Below are positions 38,183-47,731 of a DNA stretch of 64,000 nt, piece by piece. The translations under genes were made by a program, and so were the position numbers. The notes beneath the pieces are model-generated. The model did no database searches. It saw nothing but the letters and a program-made list of their open reading frames with translations, and had not been told where the DNA came from. Numbering within the stretch: position 1 is the first letter of the stretch; each line of letters opens with the position of its first letter. Origin of the DNA: Streptomyces genisteinicus (lineage in GTDB: Bacteria; Actinomycetota; Actinomycetes; Streptomycetales; Streptomycetaceae); the NCBI RefSeq assembly GCF_014489615.1, contig NZ_CP060825.1, forward strand, positions 372,001 to 436,000, in the 5' to 3' direction.

Positions 38183-39448
38183 ATGCTCACCCCGTCGTCG
38201 TGCCCGAACGACGCAGCCGTCCGGCGCCTGGAGCGCCGGCTCTGCCTCTACGCGGGCCTCGAGGACTTCGTCCTCCTCTACCCGCTCTACGCCCTGCTCT
38301 TCGCCGAGCACGGTCTGACCACCGCCGAGATCTCGTCCCTCTTCGCGCTCTGGTCCCTCACCGGTCTGGTCGCCGAGGTGCCGTCCGGTGTCTGGGCCGA
38401 CCTGGTGTCGCGGCGGCTCGTGCTGGCGACCGGCCCCGTGCTGACGGGCGCCGGGTTCGCGCTGTGGACGCTGGTGCCCTCGTACGGCGCCTTCGCCGCC
38501 GGATTCGTGCTCTGGGGTCTCGGCGGCTCCCTGCGCTCCGGCGCCTACGAGGCACTCGCCCACGACGAACTCGAACGGCTCGGCGCCGCGTCCCGTTACG
38601 CGCGGCTGATGGGCCGCGCGGCGGCGTGGAGCATGGCCGCCACCGCCGCGGCCACGGCGGCGGCCGCGCCCGTGCTGGCGGTCGGCGGACCGGCCGCGGT
38701 GGCCGCGGCGAGCGTGATCACGTGTGTGCTGTGCGCGGTGGCGGGCGCCACGCTGCCCGAGCACCGGCAGCGCCGGCAGCACCCCGAGGCCGCCCCCGAC
38801 GCCGGTGAGGACGGGCCCGCCGGCCCGGCCGGGACGCTCCGCGCCGGTCTCGCGGAAGCCCGCGGCAGCGCTCCGGTGCGGCGGGCGCTGCTGCTGAGCG
38901 TCGCCGTCACCTCCCTGTGGGGCGCCCTGGACGAGTACGTGCCGCTGCTGGCGGCGGCGACCGGCGCCGCCGCGTCCGCGGTACCGCTGCTCGTCCTCGT
39001 GGTGTGGGCCGGGGTGACGGCGGGCGCGCTGCTGGTCGGGCGCGGCGAACGGCTGTCCGGCCGGGCGACCGGGGTGCTGCTGGCCGGCGGGGCGGCGGCG
39101 ACCGCGGCGGGCGCGCTGTCGGGGCACCCGGCCGGGCTGCTGCTGGTCGGCGCCGGCTTCCTGGTGTTCCAGCTGACCGACGTCCTGGTGGACGCACGGC
39201 TCCAGGCGGCGATCACCGGACCGAGCAGGGCCACGGTCACCTCGCTGGCGGGCCTCGGCTCGGGCGCCGGCACGCTCGCCGTGTACGCCGCCTACGCCGC
39301 GCTGTCCGGTCACGCCTCCCACGGCACCGTGTTCGCCCTGCTGGTCCTCCCGTACCTCGCCGTCGCGGCGGCCCTGTGCGCCCGTCCCGCGCCGACGGCG
39401 CGCGCAGTCGCGCCGGCGCAGGGCCCCCGGGACCGGGTCGCCGACTGA
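38183..39448 (+). CDS. MFS transporter
   Basis: This 421-residue protein has about 12 membrane helices. The first loop contains the MFS signature GVWADLVSRR (motif A-like, near residues 70-80). A hydrophilic central loop (GTLRAGLAEARGSAPVRRA) separates the halves. Members of this group in Streptomyces are often annotated as putative efflux proteins; the cargo is unknown. It lies 127 bp upstream of the hydrolase/protease/NTPase cluster on the same strand, and I cannot say whether it belongs to it. Confidence 0.85.
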   Translation: MLTPSSCPNDAAVRRLERRLCLYAGLEDFVLLYPLYALLFAEHGLTTAEISSLFALWSLTGLVAEVPSGVWADLVSRRLVLATGPVLTGAGFALWTLVPSYGAFAAGFVLWGLGGSLRSGAYEALAHDELERLGAASRYARLMGRAAAWSMAATAAATAAAAPVLAVGGPAAVAAASVITCVLCAVAGATLPEHRQRRQHPEAAPDAGEDGPAGPAGTLRAGLAEARGSAPVRRALLLSVAVTSLWGALDEYVPLLAAATGAAASAVPLLVLVVWAGVTAGALLVGRGERLSGRATGVLLAGGAAATAAGALSGHPAGLLLVGAGFLVFQLTDVLVDARLQAAITGPSRATVTSLAGLGSGAGTLAVYAAYAALSGHASHGTVFALLVLPYLAVAAALCARPAPTARAVAPAQGPRDRVAD

Positions 39449-39575
39449 GCGGGGCCCGGGGAGGACGCGCCGCGTCCGCGGCCGGTGGACGGCCCGCGGA
39501 CGGGTGCGCCGATTAGGATGCGCCGGGGGCGGGGACCATGGTCCCGTCCGGCAACGGCGAGGCACGGGGGAAGAG

Positions 39576-40937
39576 TTGGACGAGTCCGACGCGCTGGCGA
39601 CTGCCGTGGCCGAGGTGTGGCCCACCGCTGCGGAGGTGCTGCACGGCCAGGAGCTGGAGGAGTTCGCGTCCGGGGTCCTGATCGGGCTGCGGGCCCTCGA
39701 GGCCGCCGCGCTCGGCGCGCGGGCCGCGGCGGACGGCCCGGACCCTGCCGCCGCGGAGACCGCCGAGGAGCGGGAGCAGGCCGCCCGGCAGCGGCTCGCG
39801 GTGCTGTTCGCCGGCCACCCGCCGCTCGGCGACCGGCTGACCGGCGTGTACCGCTCGCTGGCGACCGGGCTGGAGCGGCGTCCCGGCACGGCGCCGTCCG
39901 GGTCGCTGCCGTACCTGCGCTCGCTGATCGTCCCGGTGCTCTACGCGACCGACCGTGACCGTACCGCCCGCGACCGTGCGGCGGGCGGTGACGGCACGGC
40001 CGGCGACGACGGCGGCTTCGGCGGGCGGCGGGGCGGACTCGGCTACGGCAAGGCGCTCGTGGGGATCCCCGACGACCACCGGATCGGGGCCGTGGAGAAG
40101 CCCCGCCGCTGGCTGCTGCGCTTCCGCGCGGCGCCGGAGCGGGACGTCGTGCTCGGCGGGACGACGGACCTGACCGCGGCCGGCTTCGGCGAGGAGGCGC
40201 GGTCGCTGCTGGCGGGCTCCGGCTCCCGGCAGGCGCTGGTCTTCGTGCACGGCTACAACGTCGGATTCGGCGCCGCCGCGGTGCGCACCGCGCAGATCGC
40301 CTACGACCTCGGCTTCACCGGCGTGCCGGTGCTCTACAGCTGGCCGTCCCGGGGCGGGGTGCTCAGCTACGAGGAGGACGCCAACAACGCCCGGTGGACG
40401 GTCCCGCACTTCCAGGAGTTCCTGCGGCACACGCTGACCGCGTCGGGGGCGGACGAGGTCCACGTCGTCGCCCACAGCATGGGCAACCGGGTGCTGACCG
40501 AGGCCCTGGCCGGCTTCGACACCACCGGGCTGCCGGCGGGCGCGGGGCGGCTGGGGAACGTGGTGCTCGCCGCGCCCGACGTCGACGCGGACGTGTTCCG
40601 GCAGGTCGCCCCCGCACTGGCCCGCCAGGCACGCCGCGTCACGCTCTACGCGTCGTCCGGGGACCGGGCGCTGGGGCTGTCGCGGCGCATCGCCGGATAT
40701 CCGCGGGCGGGGCAGTCGGGCGAGGGCATCGTCGTGGTCAAGGGGGTGGACACGGTGGACGCGACCGCCCTGGACACCGGTCTGATGAGCCATTCGTACA
40801 TCGGCGACCACACTTCGGTCCTGTCCGACGTCCACGCGCTGATCCACCACGGCACTCCCCCGTCGGGGCGCTTCGGGCTGACGGCCGCCGAGCACCGCGA
40901 CGGCGGCTACTGGACGTTCCTGCCCCAGCGGCGCTGA
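39576..40937 (+). CDS. DUF900-type alpha/beta hydrolase, first gene of the EAD1/STAND cluster
   Basis: About 453 residues: a helical N-terminal region (1-115), then an alpha/beta-hydrolase domain of the DUF900 (COG4782) type. Landmarks are VPVLYATDRDR, the oxyanion strand VFVHGYNVGF, nucleophile Ser301 in AHSMGN, Asp in LAAPDVDADVF, and a terminal His in DHTSVLSDVH. It is therefore likely an active esterase, lipase or peptidase. TTG 39576 behind GGGGGAAG is the best start I can see; earlier starts give an implausible Gly/Arg-rich head. It precedes the EAD1-protease by 96 bp, so membership in the same operon is likely but not proven. Confidence 0.82.
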   Translation: MDESDALATAVAEVWPTAAEVLHGQELEEFASGVLIGLRALEAAALGARAAADGPDPAAAETAEEREQAARQRLAVLFAGHPPLGDRLTGVYRSLATGLERRPGTAPSGSLPYLRSLIVPVLYATDRDRTARDRAAGGDGTAGDDGGFGGRRGGLGYGKALVGIPDDHRIGAVEKPRRWLLRFRAAPERDVVLGGTTDLTAAGFGEEARSLLAGSGSRQALVFVHGYNVGFGAAAVRTAQIAYDLGFTGVPVLYSWPSRGGVLSYEEDANNARWTVPHFQEFLRHTLTASGADEVHVVAHSMGNRVLTEALAGFDTTGLPAGAGRLGNVVLAAPDVDADVFRQVAPALARQARRVTLYASSGDRALGLSRRIAGYPRAGQSGEGIVVVKGVDTVDATALDTGLMSHSYIGDHTSVLSDVHALIHHGTPPSGRFGLTAAEHRDGGYWTFLPQRR

Positions 40938-41033
40938 TGGCCGAAACGAGACGCCGGGTCATGTGCCGCTGGGATGATCCGGATCAGGGGGCCGGGGGCG
41001 ACCGGCCGTACGAGGGACCTCGGGGGGTGGGCG

Positions 41034-42128
41034 ATGCGCCCGGACGACACGCCGGAGCGGTCGGCGGACGGCGGTGCGGGGAGCGGGGACGGCCATTTCC
41101 TGGACCGGCTGCCCTTCGACTGGAGCCTGCCCGCCTCCCGTGAACTGCGGGACCTGCTCAGCTCGGTGTACTTCCGCGAGGAGCCGGTGATCGCGCTGGC
41201 TCAGCAGGCCGGCATCCCGCCGGCGTGGATCGGCTGGGGCCGGCCGATGGCCGCCGTGTGGCACGACCTGATCAGCACGGCACGCAATCAGGACAGACTG
41301 CGCGCCCTCCTCGACCAGATCGCGGCGGGCCCCGACGCGGCGCTCTCCGCACGGCTCGGCGAACTCCTGCGCGCGAACCCGGTGGTGGAGGCGCCCGAGC
41401 CGCCGGCGCGGCCCGGCGCCTGGCGGCACTTCCACGACCCGGACGCGGCCGAGCGCCGGATCTTCTCCACCGGTTCGTACCTCGACGTGTCCTTCCTGCG
41501 GCGCGGGACGGAGCTGTCGACGGCGGTGGCACGGCTGCTCGTCACCTTCCCCGACGGCCGGCAGTACCACGGCACCGCCTTCCGCGTCGGGGAGGACCTG
41601 CTGCTGACCAACCATCATGTGCTGTTCGACGGCGCCGACGACGCGCTGCCGGCGGCCGGGGCCGAGGCGTGGTTCGGGTACGAGCACGACCTCGCGGGGC
41701 GCCCCGCCGCCCATGTGCGGGTGCCGTGCGCCATGGAGACGGTGGTGGGAGACCCTGCGCACGACTGGGCCGTGGTCCGCGTCGCCGCCCCCGTCCCCGA
41801 CGGCACGGCCGTGGTGGAGCTGCCCGCGTCGTCCACCGTCGCCCCGGGCGACCGGGTCTACATCGTGCAGCACCCCCAGGGCGGGGTGAAGAAGCTCGCG
41901 GCCCACCACAACGTCGTGCGCCACGCCGACGACGACGTGGTCCAGTACTGGACGGACACGGACCACGGCTCGTCGGGCTCACCGGTCTTCGACGAGCGGT
42001 GGCGCCTGGTGGCCCTGCACCACCGGTGGGTGCGGATCGGCCCGCTCACCGAACCGCCCGAGTACCGCAACCAGGGCATTCGCATCGAACGCGTCACCGA
42101 GGGCCTGCGCCGCGCCGGACAGGTGTGA
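41034..42128 (+). CDS. EAD1-trypsin-like serine protease
   Basis: The 364 residues begin with a ~66-residue effector-associated domain of the EAD1 type (34-100: LRDLLSSVYF, AGIPPAWIGWG, WHDL). A trypsin/V8-like protease domain follows (about 145-355). The triad is His195 in TNHHVLF, Asp244 in HDWAVVRV and Ser314 in GSSGSP. There is no signal peptide, so it acts inside the cell. EADs are adaptor domains known in bacterial conflict systems, where they join effectors to regulators by like-with-like contact. The next gene has a matching EAD1. ATG 41034 follows GGGGGGTGG. Confidence 0.88.
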   Translation: MRPDDTPERSADGGAGSGDGHFLDRLPFDWSLPASRELRDLLSSVYFREEPVIALAQQAGIPPAWIGWGRPMAAVWHDLISTARNQDRLRALLDQIAAGPDAALSARLGELLRANPVVEAPEPPARPGAWRHFHDPDAAERRIFSTGSYLDVSFLRRGTELSTAVARLLVTFPDGRQYHGTAFRVGEDLLLTNHHVLFDGADDALPAAGAEAWFGYEHDLAGRPAAHVRVPCAMETVVGDPAHDWAVVRVAAPVPDGTAVVELPASSTVAPGDRVYIVQHPQGGVKKLAAHHNVVRHADDDVVQYWTDTDHGSSGSPVFDERWRLVALHHRWVRIGPLTEPPEYRNQGIRIERVTEGLRRAGQV

Positions 42129-42133
42129 GCGGC

Positions 42134-43240
42134 ATGGTGCCCCTTCTCGACCGTACGGCCTTCTCGCTCCGGGACCCCGACGGCCAGGTGCTGCTCGACA
42201 CGCTGTCCGGCCTCTACTACGAGCCGGGCCGGGTGCGGCGGCTGACCGACGCCGCGGGGCTGCCGCCCGGCGAGTTCGCCTGGGGGGCGCCGGCGGTCGA
42301 GCTGTGGTTCGACGTGCTGCGCTGGGCGGCTCCCCGCCGGCTGCTGCGGCCCCTCGTCGAAGCCGTCGCGGCCGACGCGGACAGCGGCGCCTACCCGGTC
42401 TTCAAGAGCCTTCTCGCGCAGAGCGCGCAGACCGCGGCCGCGCGCACCGACGATCCCTGCGCGGTGCCGCTGATCGGCTTCGGCCGGCCCCGGGCGTTCA
42501 TCGACCGGGAGGAGCTCCGCGGCCATCTGCGCGTCCTGCTCCACCCCAACGGCTGCCGGGTGCTGGTCGTCACGGGCGACGCGCAGTCGGGCAAGACGTG
42601 GACCTGGCACCTCGTCTCGCACGTGGCGGAGTCCCTGGGCGGCCACGCGCCCTATCTGGTCGACTTCACCCACTGGGCGGGGCCGCCGGCCGGACCGGCC
42701 GACGTGATGGGCGAGATCACCGATCTGCTGTGCTGGGAGCGTTTCCGCGTCGACCCGCGGGAGAGCGAGGCGACCCAGGCACGCACCCTGCTCAGCAAGT
42801 TCAAGGGGCTGATCCGCGGCATGGGCGACCGCTGGTTCGTCTTCGACGCGCTCGACTCGGCGAACCTCACCGAGCCCGCCCGGCACCTGATCGAACAGCT
42901 GGCCGTCGCGGCGGAACGCCGGGAGACGGGAGGGGGCCTGCGGGTGGTGCTGCTCGCCTACGACCGTCCGCTGCCGCTCTCGGTGGCGGACACCGTGCTG
43001 ACGGAGCGACTGCGGCCCGTGGAGACGGGCGATCTGCGGGTCTTCTTCGGCCGCGTGGCCGAGGGAACCGGCAATTCTCTCTCCGATGCAGCCGTGGAGC
43101 TCCTTGTGGCGTCCGTAGTGGAGGAAGCACTCGGGGAGGACGGCGATCCGCACGCACCACTGCCGTTCAGTCCGGTGTTCCGTGCGGCGGCATCCCGTGC
43201 TCGGCTGCTGCTCACCGCGAGCGGAGGGTCCTGTGACTGA
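42134..43240 (+). CDS. EAD1-P-loop NTPase
   Basis: These 368 residues start with an EAD1 domain (16-82: LLDTLSGLYYE, AGLPPGEFAWG, LWFDVLR) alignable with that of the preceding protease. A P-loop NTPase follows: Walker A GDAQSGKT at 148-155 and Walker B WFVFDALD with Asp238. The C-terminal third is helical. A conserved Asp/Arg-rich segment (GRPRAFIDREELRGHL) precedes the P-loop, as in STAND/AAA-like switches. It probably controls the protease through EAD1-EAD1 contact. GTG 42125, overlapping the previous stop, is the alternative start. Confidence 0.85.
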   Translation: MVPLLDRTAFSLRDPDGQVLLDTLSGLYYEPGRVRRLTDAAGLPPGEFAWGAPAVELWFDVLRWAAPRRLLRPLVEAVAADADSGAYPVFKSLLAQSAQTAAARTDDPCAVPLIGFGRPRAFIDREELRGHLRVLLHPNGCRVLVVTGDAQSGKTWTWHLVSHVAESLGGHAPYLVDFTHWAGPPAGPADVMGEITDLLCWERFRVDPRESEATQARTLLSKFKGLIRGMGDRWFVFDALDSANLTEPARHLIEQLAVAAERRETGGGLRVVLLAYDRPLPLSVADTVLTERLRPVETGDLRVFFGRVAEGTGNSLSDAAVELLVASVVEEALGEDGDPHAPLPFSPVFRAAASRARLLLTASGGSCD

Positions 43241-46200
43241 ACGACGTCTGACGGCCGACCGGATCCGGGCGCTGCTCACCGCCCCGGCCGGCGGCCGTGC
43301 CGATGCGCCCGAGGAGGTGGCGCCCGCCCGGTGGGCGTACCGGGAGGCGGCGGCGCTGCTCGGTGCGTTCACCGGGGAGGCGCTGCTCGCGGGCGCGGCG
43401 GACCGGTCCGTGTCCGACGGCGGCGACCCCGCGCTGCGGGAGACGCTGGCGTACGACTGCGATCCCGTCAGCACCCGCGAGGGCCGCCGGTGGCGGCTGA
43501 CGCCGCAGGTGCGGGCGGCCGCCCTGGAGCGGCTGCGGACGCCGGAACGCATGCTGCGCGCCGTGCGGGGCGTGCCCGGCGATCCGGCGGACACCGCGCG
43601 TGCCTGGGCGGAGCGGCTGCTGCGGGGGCAGGCGAGGGACCTGGCGAAGTACGGCGTGGACGAACTGCACGCGGCGCTGACCGTCACCCAGTGGTTCGCC
43701 GCGGCCCCGCTCGCCCGGTCGGCGCTCTCCCGGTCGGCGCTGGAGCTGCCCGAGCCGGCGGAGGTGCGGGAGCGCATCGAACTCGCCGAACTGCTGGCGC
43801 CGTTGAGGGCCCTCGTGGAGGACCGCTTCGTCGGGCGCCGGGCCGAACTGGACATGCTCGCCGCCCATGTGGGCGTGCTGCCGGGGCGCGGCGGCGCACC
43901 CGGCCCGGCGCCGGCCGAGCGGCCGCGGCTGATGATCCACGGGCCGGGCGGGGTCGGGAAGTCGACGCTCATCGCCCGGTTCGTGCTCGATCACGCGGGG
44001 GAGCCCGGCGCGCCCGTGCTGCCGTTCGCCTACCTCTCGTTCGACCGCGCGGACCTGCTGCCCCAGCAGCCGCTGACGCTGCTCGCGGAGGCGGCGCGGC
44101 AGCTGGGGTTACGCCACCCCGGGCTCGCGCCCGCGGCGGCGGAGCTGGGCGACGCGGTGCGCCGGACCCTGCTCGCCGACCACAGGTCCTCGTCCGAGAC
44201 GGCGTCCACCCGCACCGGCGGGCGCCGGGGCCACGCCCTCGACGAGCGCAGACTCGCCGAGCTCTTCGCCCGGCTGGCCACGTCGGCCGCCGAGGAGGTG
44301 GGCGGCGCCCCGGTGCTGCTGGTCCTCGACACCGTGGAGCAGGCGCAGCGGCAGGGCGGCAGCGCGATGTCCCGGCTGACGGAGTTCCTGGACGTCCTGC
44401 AGTCGGTGTGCCCCCGGCTGCGCGTGGTGCTCGCCGGGCGGGCGCCGCTGGACGACGCGTCGCGCAGCGCGTACGGCACGGGGTCGTTCGAACTGGGGGG
44501 CTTCGACCACGGACTCGCCCTCGCCTTCCTGCGCCATCGCACCGGCGGGGAGGAGGCCGTCGGCGGGGACTTCCTCGCGGGGGTGATCCGCCGCTTCGGC
44601 ACCAATCCGCTGAGTCTCAAACTCGTGGCGGAGGTGATCCGCCAGGAGGGGCCGGGGGCGCTGGACGACCCCGCGTCGCGCCGGCGCCTCTCCCTGCTCA
44701 TGGAGCCGGAGCAGCTTCAGGGCGCTCTCTACCAGCGCATCCTGGACCATCTCGGCGATCCCGCCCTGCGCCGCATCGCCTCCCCGGGGCTGACGGTCCG
44801 CAGGGTCACGCCCGACGTCATCAGGGAGGTGCTGGCCGGGCCGTGCGGCCTGGGCGAGGTCGATCCGGTACGGGCGCACGACCTGTTCCGGATGCTGCGC
44901 TCCGAGGCGTCGCTGGTGGAGGACGTCCCGGGACGGCAGGCCGTGGTGCACCGGCCGGACGTGCGGCGCGCCATGCTGCTGCTGCTCCGCAGGGACGATC
45001 CGCAGCTGATGCGCCGGATCGACCTTGCGGCGGTCTCCTACTACCGGCGGCTGCCGGAGACGGACCCGCTGCTCACGGCGGAGCACCGGGCGGAGGAGCT
45101 CTACCACCGGATGGCGCTGGACCAGTCCGCCACCACACTCGACGGGCGCTGGCTCGACGCGGCCGCCCCCCTGCTGGAGTCCGCGCTCGACGAACTGCCG
45201 CCCCGTGCCCAGGTGTACCTCTCCGACCGGCTCGGGATCACGGTGGCGCCGGCGCTCAGGGCACAGGCGGACGGGGTGACATGGGCACGGCAGGTCGAGA
45301 CGGAGGCCGGCCGGCTGCTCGACGCCGGACACCCCGACCGTGCGCTGGCCCTGCTCTCGGAACGGACGGGCGAGCACACCGCGACCGTGGCGCTCACCCT
45401 GCTGCGGCTGCGCGCCCTGGCCGCGCTCGGGCTCGTCGACGAGGCACGGCCGCTGGTCGAACCGGCCCTCGACCGGGCGTCGCAGGAATCCGCGGCGGCG
45501 TTCGTGGAGATCGCCCTCCTCGGCGCGCGGCTGGAGGAGGACACCGGCCGGTACGGCGTCTCCCACGACCTGCTGCTGGAGGCCCGCAGGGCGGCGGGCA
45601 CACGACAGGACGGCACCGCCCTGCTCAGGGTGGACACCGCGCGCCTGCGGCTGTACCGCCGGACCGGCACGGCGGACGTGCCCGACGCGCTGGCGCTGCG
45701 CGAGGACGTGCTCGCCCGCCTCCGCGGATGGAACACGCGGAGCCTGGAACGGCACCCCACCCTGGTGCGGGACCTCGCCGCCGAACTCGGCGACGCGCTG
45801 CCCCGCCTGGTGCCGCTCGCCGCCCGGCTCCTCGGCGTCGACCTGGACAGCGGCACGGGCAGAGTGCTGGAGGACCGGCTCAGCACCGACGACATCGAGG
45901 ACTTCACCCGGCTGACCGACCCCGTGCCGCCGCCGGACGCCGCCGACACCCCGCTGGTACGGCTGCGGAACCAGCTGCCGGCCGTCAACACCGTCGCCCG
46001 CGGCGACCTGGTGTCGGAGTATCTGCTGAGCGGCGCGGCCCGGCAGGACGCGTGGCGCGACGCGCTGGTGGAGGCGTACCGGCACGAGGCCGACCAGCCG
46101 GACCGCAGCGGCCCGCCGGCACCCGGCGGCCGGCCCGCCTTCACCAGGGACGCGGTGGTCGTCGTGCCGGGCTTCATGGGCAGCGAGCTGCTGGACACCC

Positions 46201-47627
46201 GGTCGGAGCGGCTCGTGTGGGGGCAGGACCCCGGTGACCAGCCGGCCGCCTGGCGCGGGCAGGAGCATCCCGCGCTGCGGGTCACCGACGAGGACCGCGA
46301 CGGCACCGGACGGCTGCGGGCCGTACGGCTGCTGCGGCAGCCCGCCTGGGCCCCCTGGTTCGGTGGCACGGAGGCGTACACACCCCTGCTGGAGACCGTG
46401 CTGTCCCGCGTCGTCCACCCCGACGCCGTGCTGGAATTCGCCTACGACTGGCGGCTGCCCGCGGCACGCAACGCGGCACTGCTCGCCGAGGCGGCGCAGC
46501 GCCATCTGGCCGCCTGGCGGCAGAGCCTCCAGCGCGCCGGAACGGGCGGCTCCGGCACGTCGCGCCCGCCGCGTCTGGTGTTCGTCGCCCACGGCATGGG
46601 CGGGCTGATCGCACGCGCCGCGCTCGCCCGGACACCAGGGCTCGCGGACGGGACACGGGCGCTCGTGTCCATCGGCACCCCCTTCCAGGGGTCCGTCGCG
46701 GTGGCGGCCGTGCTCGGCGCCCGGCGGCCCCGCCACGGCACGGCACGGCGCTTCAGGCGAGCGCTGCTGCACCTGCCGGGCGTGTACGACATGCTGCCGG
46801 CCTTCCCGTGCGTGGAGCGCGGCGGCGCCCCGGAGCGGCTCACGCCCGCGGATCTGGCGGACGTCGGCGCGGACCGCGAACTCGCCGCGTCGGCCATGGA
46901 GTTCCAGCGGGCCGTGCGCGGTGCGCCGACCCGCCTCCCCGCCCACCGCGGCGTCGCCGGAATCGGGCAGCCGACACCGCAGGGCCTGCGCATCACCGAC
47001 GGCGAGGCCGTCGCGCTGCACAGCGCGCTGCGCACCCGGACCAACGGGGACCTGCTGCGGCTGGCGGATGGCACGGCGGTCCGCTGGGACCGCAGCGGCG
47101 ACGGCCTCGTCTCCCGGGACGCCGCCGCGCTCGGCGGGGCGGCGCCGGAGCTCTGCCATGTGACGGCACGACACGGATCGACGGCGACCCACCCGGTGAC
47201 CCTGCGGTACGTCGCCGCGGTGCTGACCGAGCAGCCCGGCGACCCGGTGGCCCCCGAGTCCGTGGGCGCCGTGCTGCCGCGCACCGTCGAGACGACGGCA
47301 CGCGGCCGCACCGGGGCAGCGCCCTCCGGGCGGGCCATCGGGCTGGCCGCGGGCGGGTCCAACGGGATCGGGCTCGTGGTCCCCGACACGGTGACCACGG
47401 GCGAGCCGTGGCTCCTGAGGATCACGGGCACGGACGGGCTGGCGGGGCTCGGCTGCACGATCACCGATGTCGCGACGGGCCGTCCGGTGCTCGAACCCGG
47501 TCTGCGGCCGGACGGCGACGGGGTGACCGGCACGGTCACACTGCCCTGGTCGGGGCTCCACCGGATCACCGTGACCCGCGAGGGCGCGCCACCGGTCACC
47601 GAACTGACGCTCGCCGCGGCGCCCTGA
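43233..47627 (+). CDS. Giant STAND NTPase fused to a catalytically altered LCAT-like lipase domain
   Basis: The 1464 residues comprise an uncharacterised N-terminal helical region (1-200), a STAND NTPase (Walker A GPGGVGKST at 237-245, Walker B VLLVLD at 361-366), a superhelical repeat region (about 650-900), and a C-terminal alpha/beta hydrolase of the LCAT/PGAP1 type. That domain opens PGFMGSELLD at 979. The nucleophile elbow reads AHGMGG, with Gly1121 where Ser is expected, while Asp1290 (GDGLV) and a His near 1309/1314 remain. Codon 293 is TTA, so translation may need the bldA tRNA. The start GTG 43233 overlaps the previous gene by 8 bp and follows GGAGGG. Confidence 0.88.
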   Translation: MTERRLTADRIRALLTAPAGGRADAPEEVAPARWAYREAAALLGAFTGEALLAGAADRSVSDGGDPALRETLAYDCDPVSTREGRRWRLTPQVRAAALERLRTPERMLRAVRGVPGDPADTARAWAERLLRGQARDLAKYGVDELHAALTVTQWFAAAPLARSALSRSALELPEPAEVRERIELAELLAPLRALVEDRFVGRRAELDMLAAHVGVLPGRGGAPGPAPAERPRLMIHGPGGVGKSTLIARFVLDHAGEPGAPVLPFAYLSFDRADLLPQQPLTLLAEAARQLGLRHPGLAPAAAELGDAVRRTLLADHRSSSETASTRTGGRRGHALDERRLAELFARLATSAAEEVGGAPVLLVLDTVEQAQRQGGSAMSRLTEFLDVLQSVCPRLRVVLAGRAPLDDASRSAYGTGSFELGGFDHGLALAFLRHRTGGEEAVGGDFLAGVIRRFGTNPLSLKLVAEVIRQEGPGALDDPASRRRLSLLMEPEQLQGALYQRILDHLGDPALRRIASPGLTVRRVTPDVIREVLAGPCGLGEVDPVRAHDLFRMLRSEASLVEDVPGRQAVVHRPDVRRAMLLLLRRDDPQLMRRIDLAAVSYYRRLPETDPLLTAEHRAEELYHRMALDQSATTLDGRWLDAAAPLLESALDELPPRAQVYLSDRLGITVAPALRAQADGVTWARQVETEAGRLLDAGHPDRALALLSERTGEHTATVALTLLRLRALAALGLVDEARPLVEPALDRASQESAAAFVEIALLGARLEEDTGRYGVSHDLLLEARRAAGTRQDGTALLRVDTARLRLYRRTGTADVPDALALREDVLARLRGWNTRSLERHPTLVRDLAAELGDALPRLVPLAARLLGVDLDSGTGRVLEDRLSTDDIEDFTRLTDPVPPPDAADTPLVRLRNQLPAVNTVARGDLVSEYLLSGAARQDAWRDALVEAYRHEADQPDRSGPPAPGGRPAFTRDAVVVVPGFMGSELLDTRSERLVWGQDPGDQPAAWRGQEHPALRVTDEDRDGTGRLRAVRLLRQPAWAPWFGGTEAYTPLLETVLSRVVHPDAVLEFAYDWRLPAARNAALLAEAAQRHLAAWRQSLQRAGTGGSGTSRPPRLVFVAHGMGGLIARAALARTPGLADGTRALVSIGTPFQGSVAVAAVLGARRPRHGTARRFRRALLHLPGVYDMLPAFPCVERGGAPERLTPADLADVGADRELAASAMEFQRAVRGAPTRLPAHRGVAGIGQPTPQGLRITDGEAVALHSALRTRTNGDLLRLADGTAVRWDRSGDGLVSRDAAALGGAAPELCHVTARHGSTATHPVTLRYVAAVLTEQPGDPVAPESVGAVLPRTVETTARGRTGAAPSGRAIGLAAGGSNGIGLVVPDTVTTGEPWLLRITGTDGLAGLGCTITDVATGRPVLEPGLRPDGDGVTGTVTLPWSGLHRITVTREGAPPVTELTLAAAP

Positions 47628-47731
47628 CCCCGCGCGGCGGGGCGATGCGCGCGCGGCGGGGGCAGCGCGCGCGGGGGTGTCCGCCCGCCCGCGAACCGGC
47701 GGGCATTGCGCGCGGGTGCAGCGCGTCGGCG

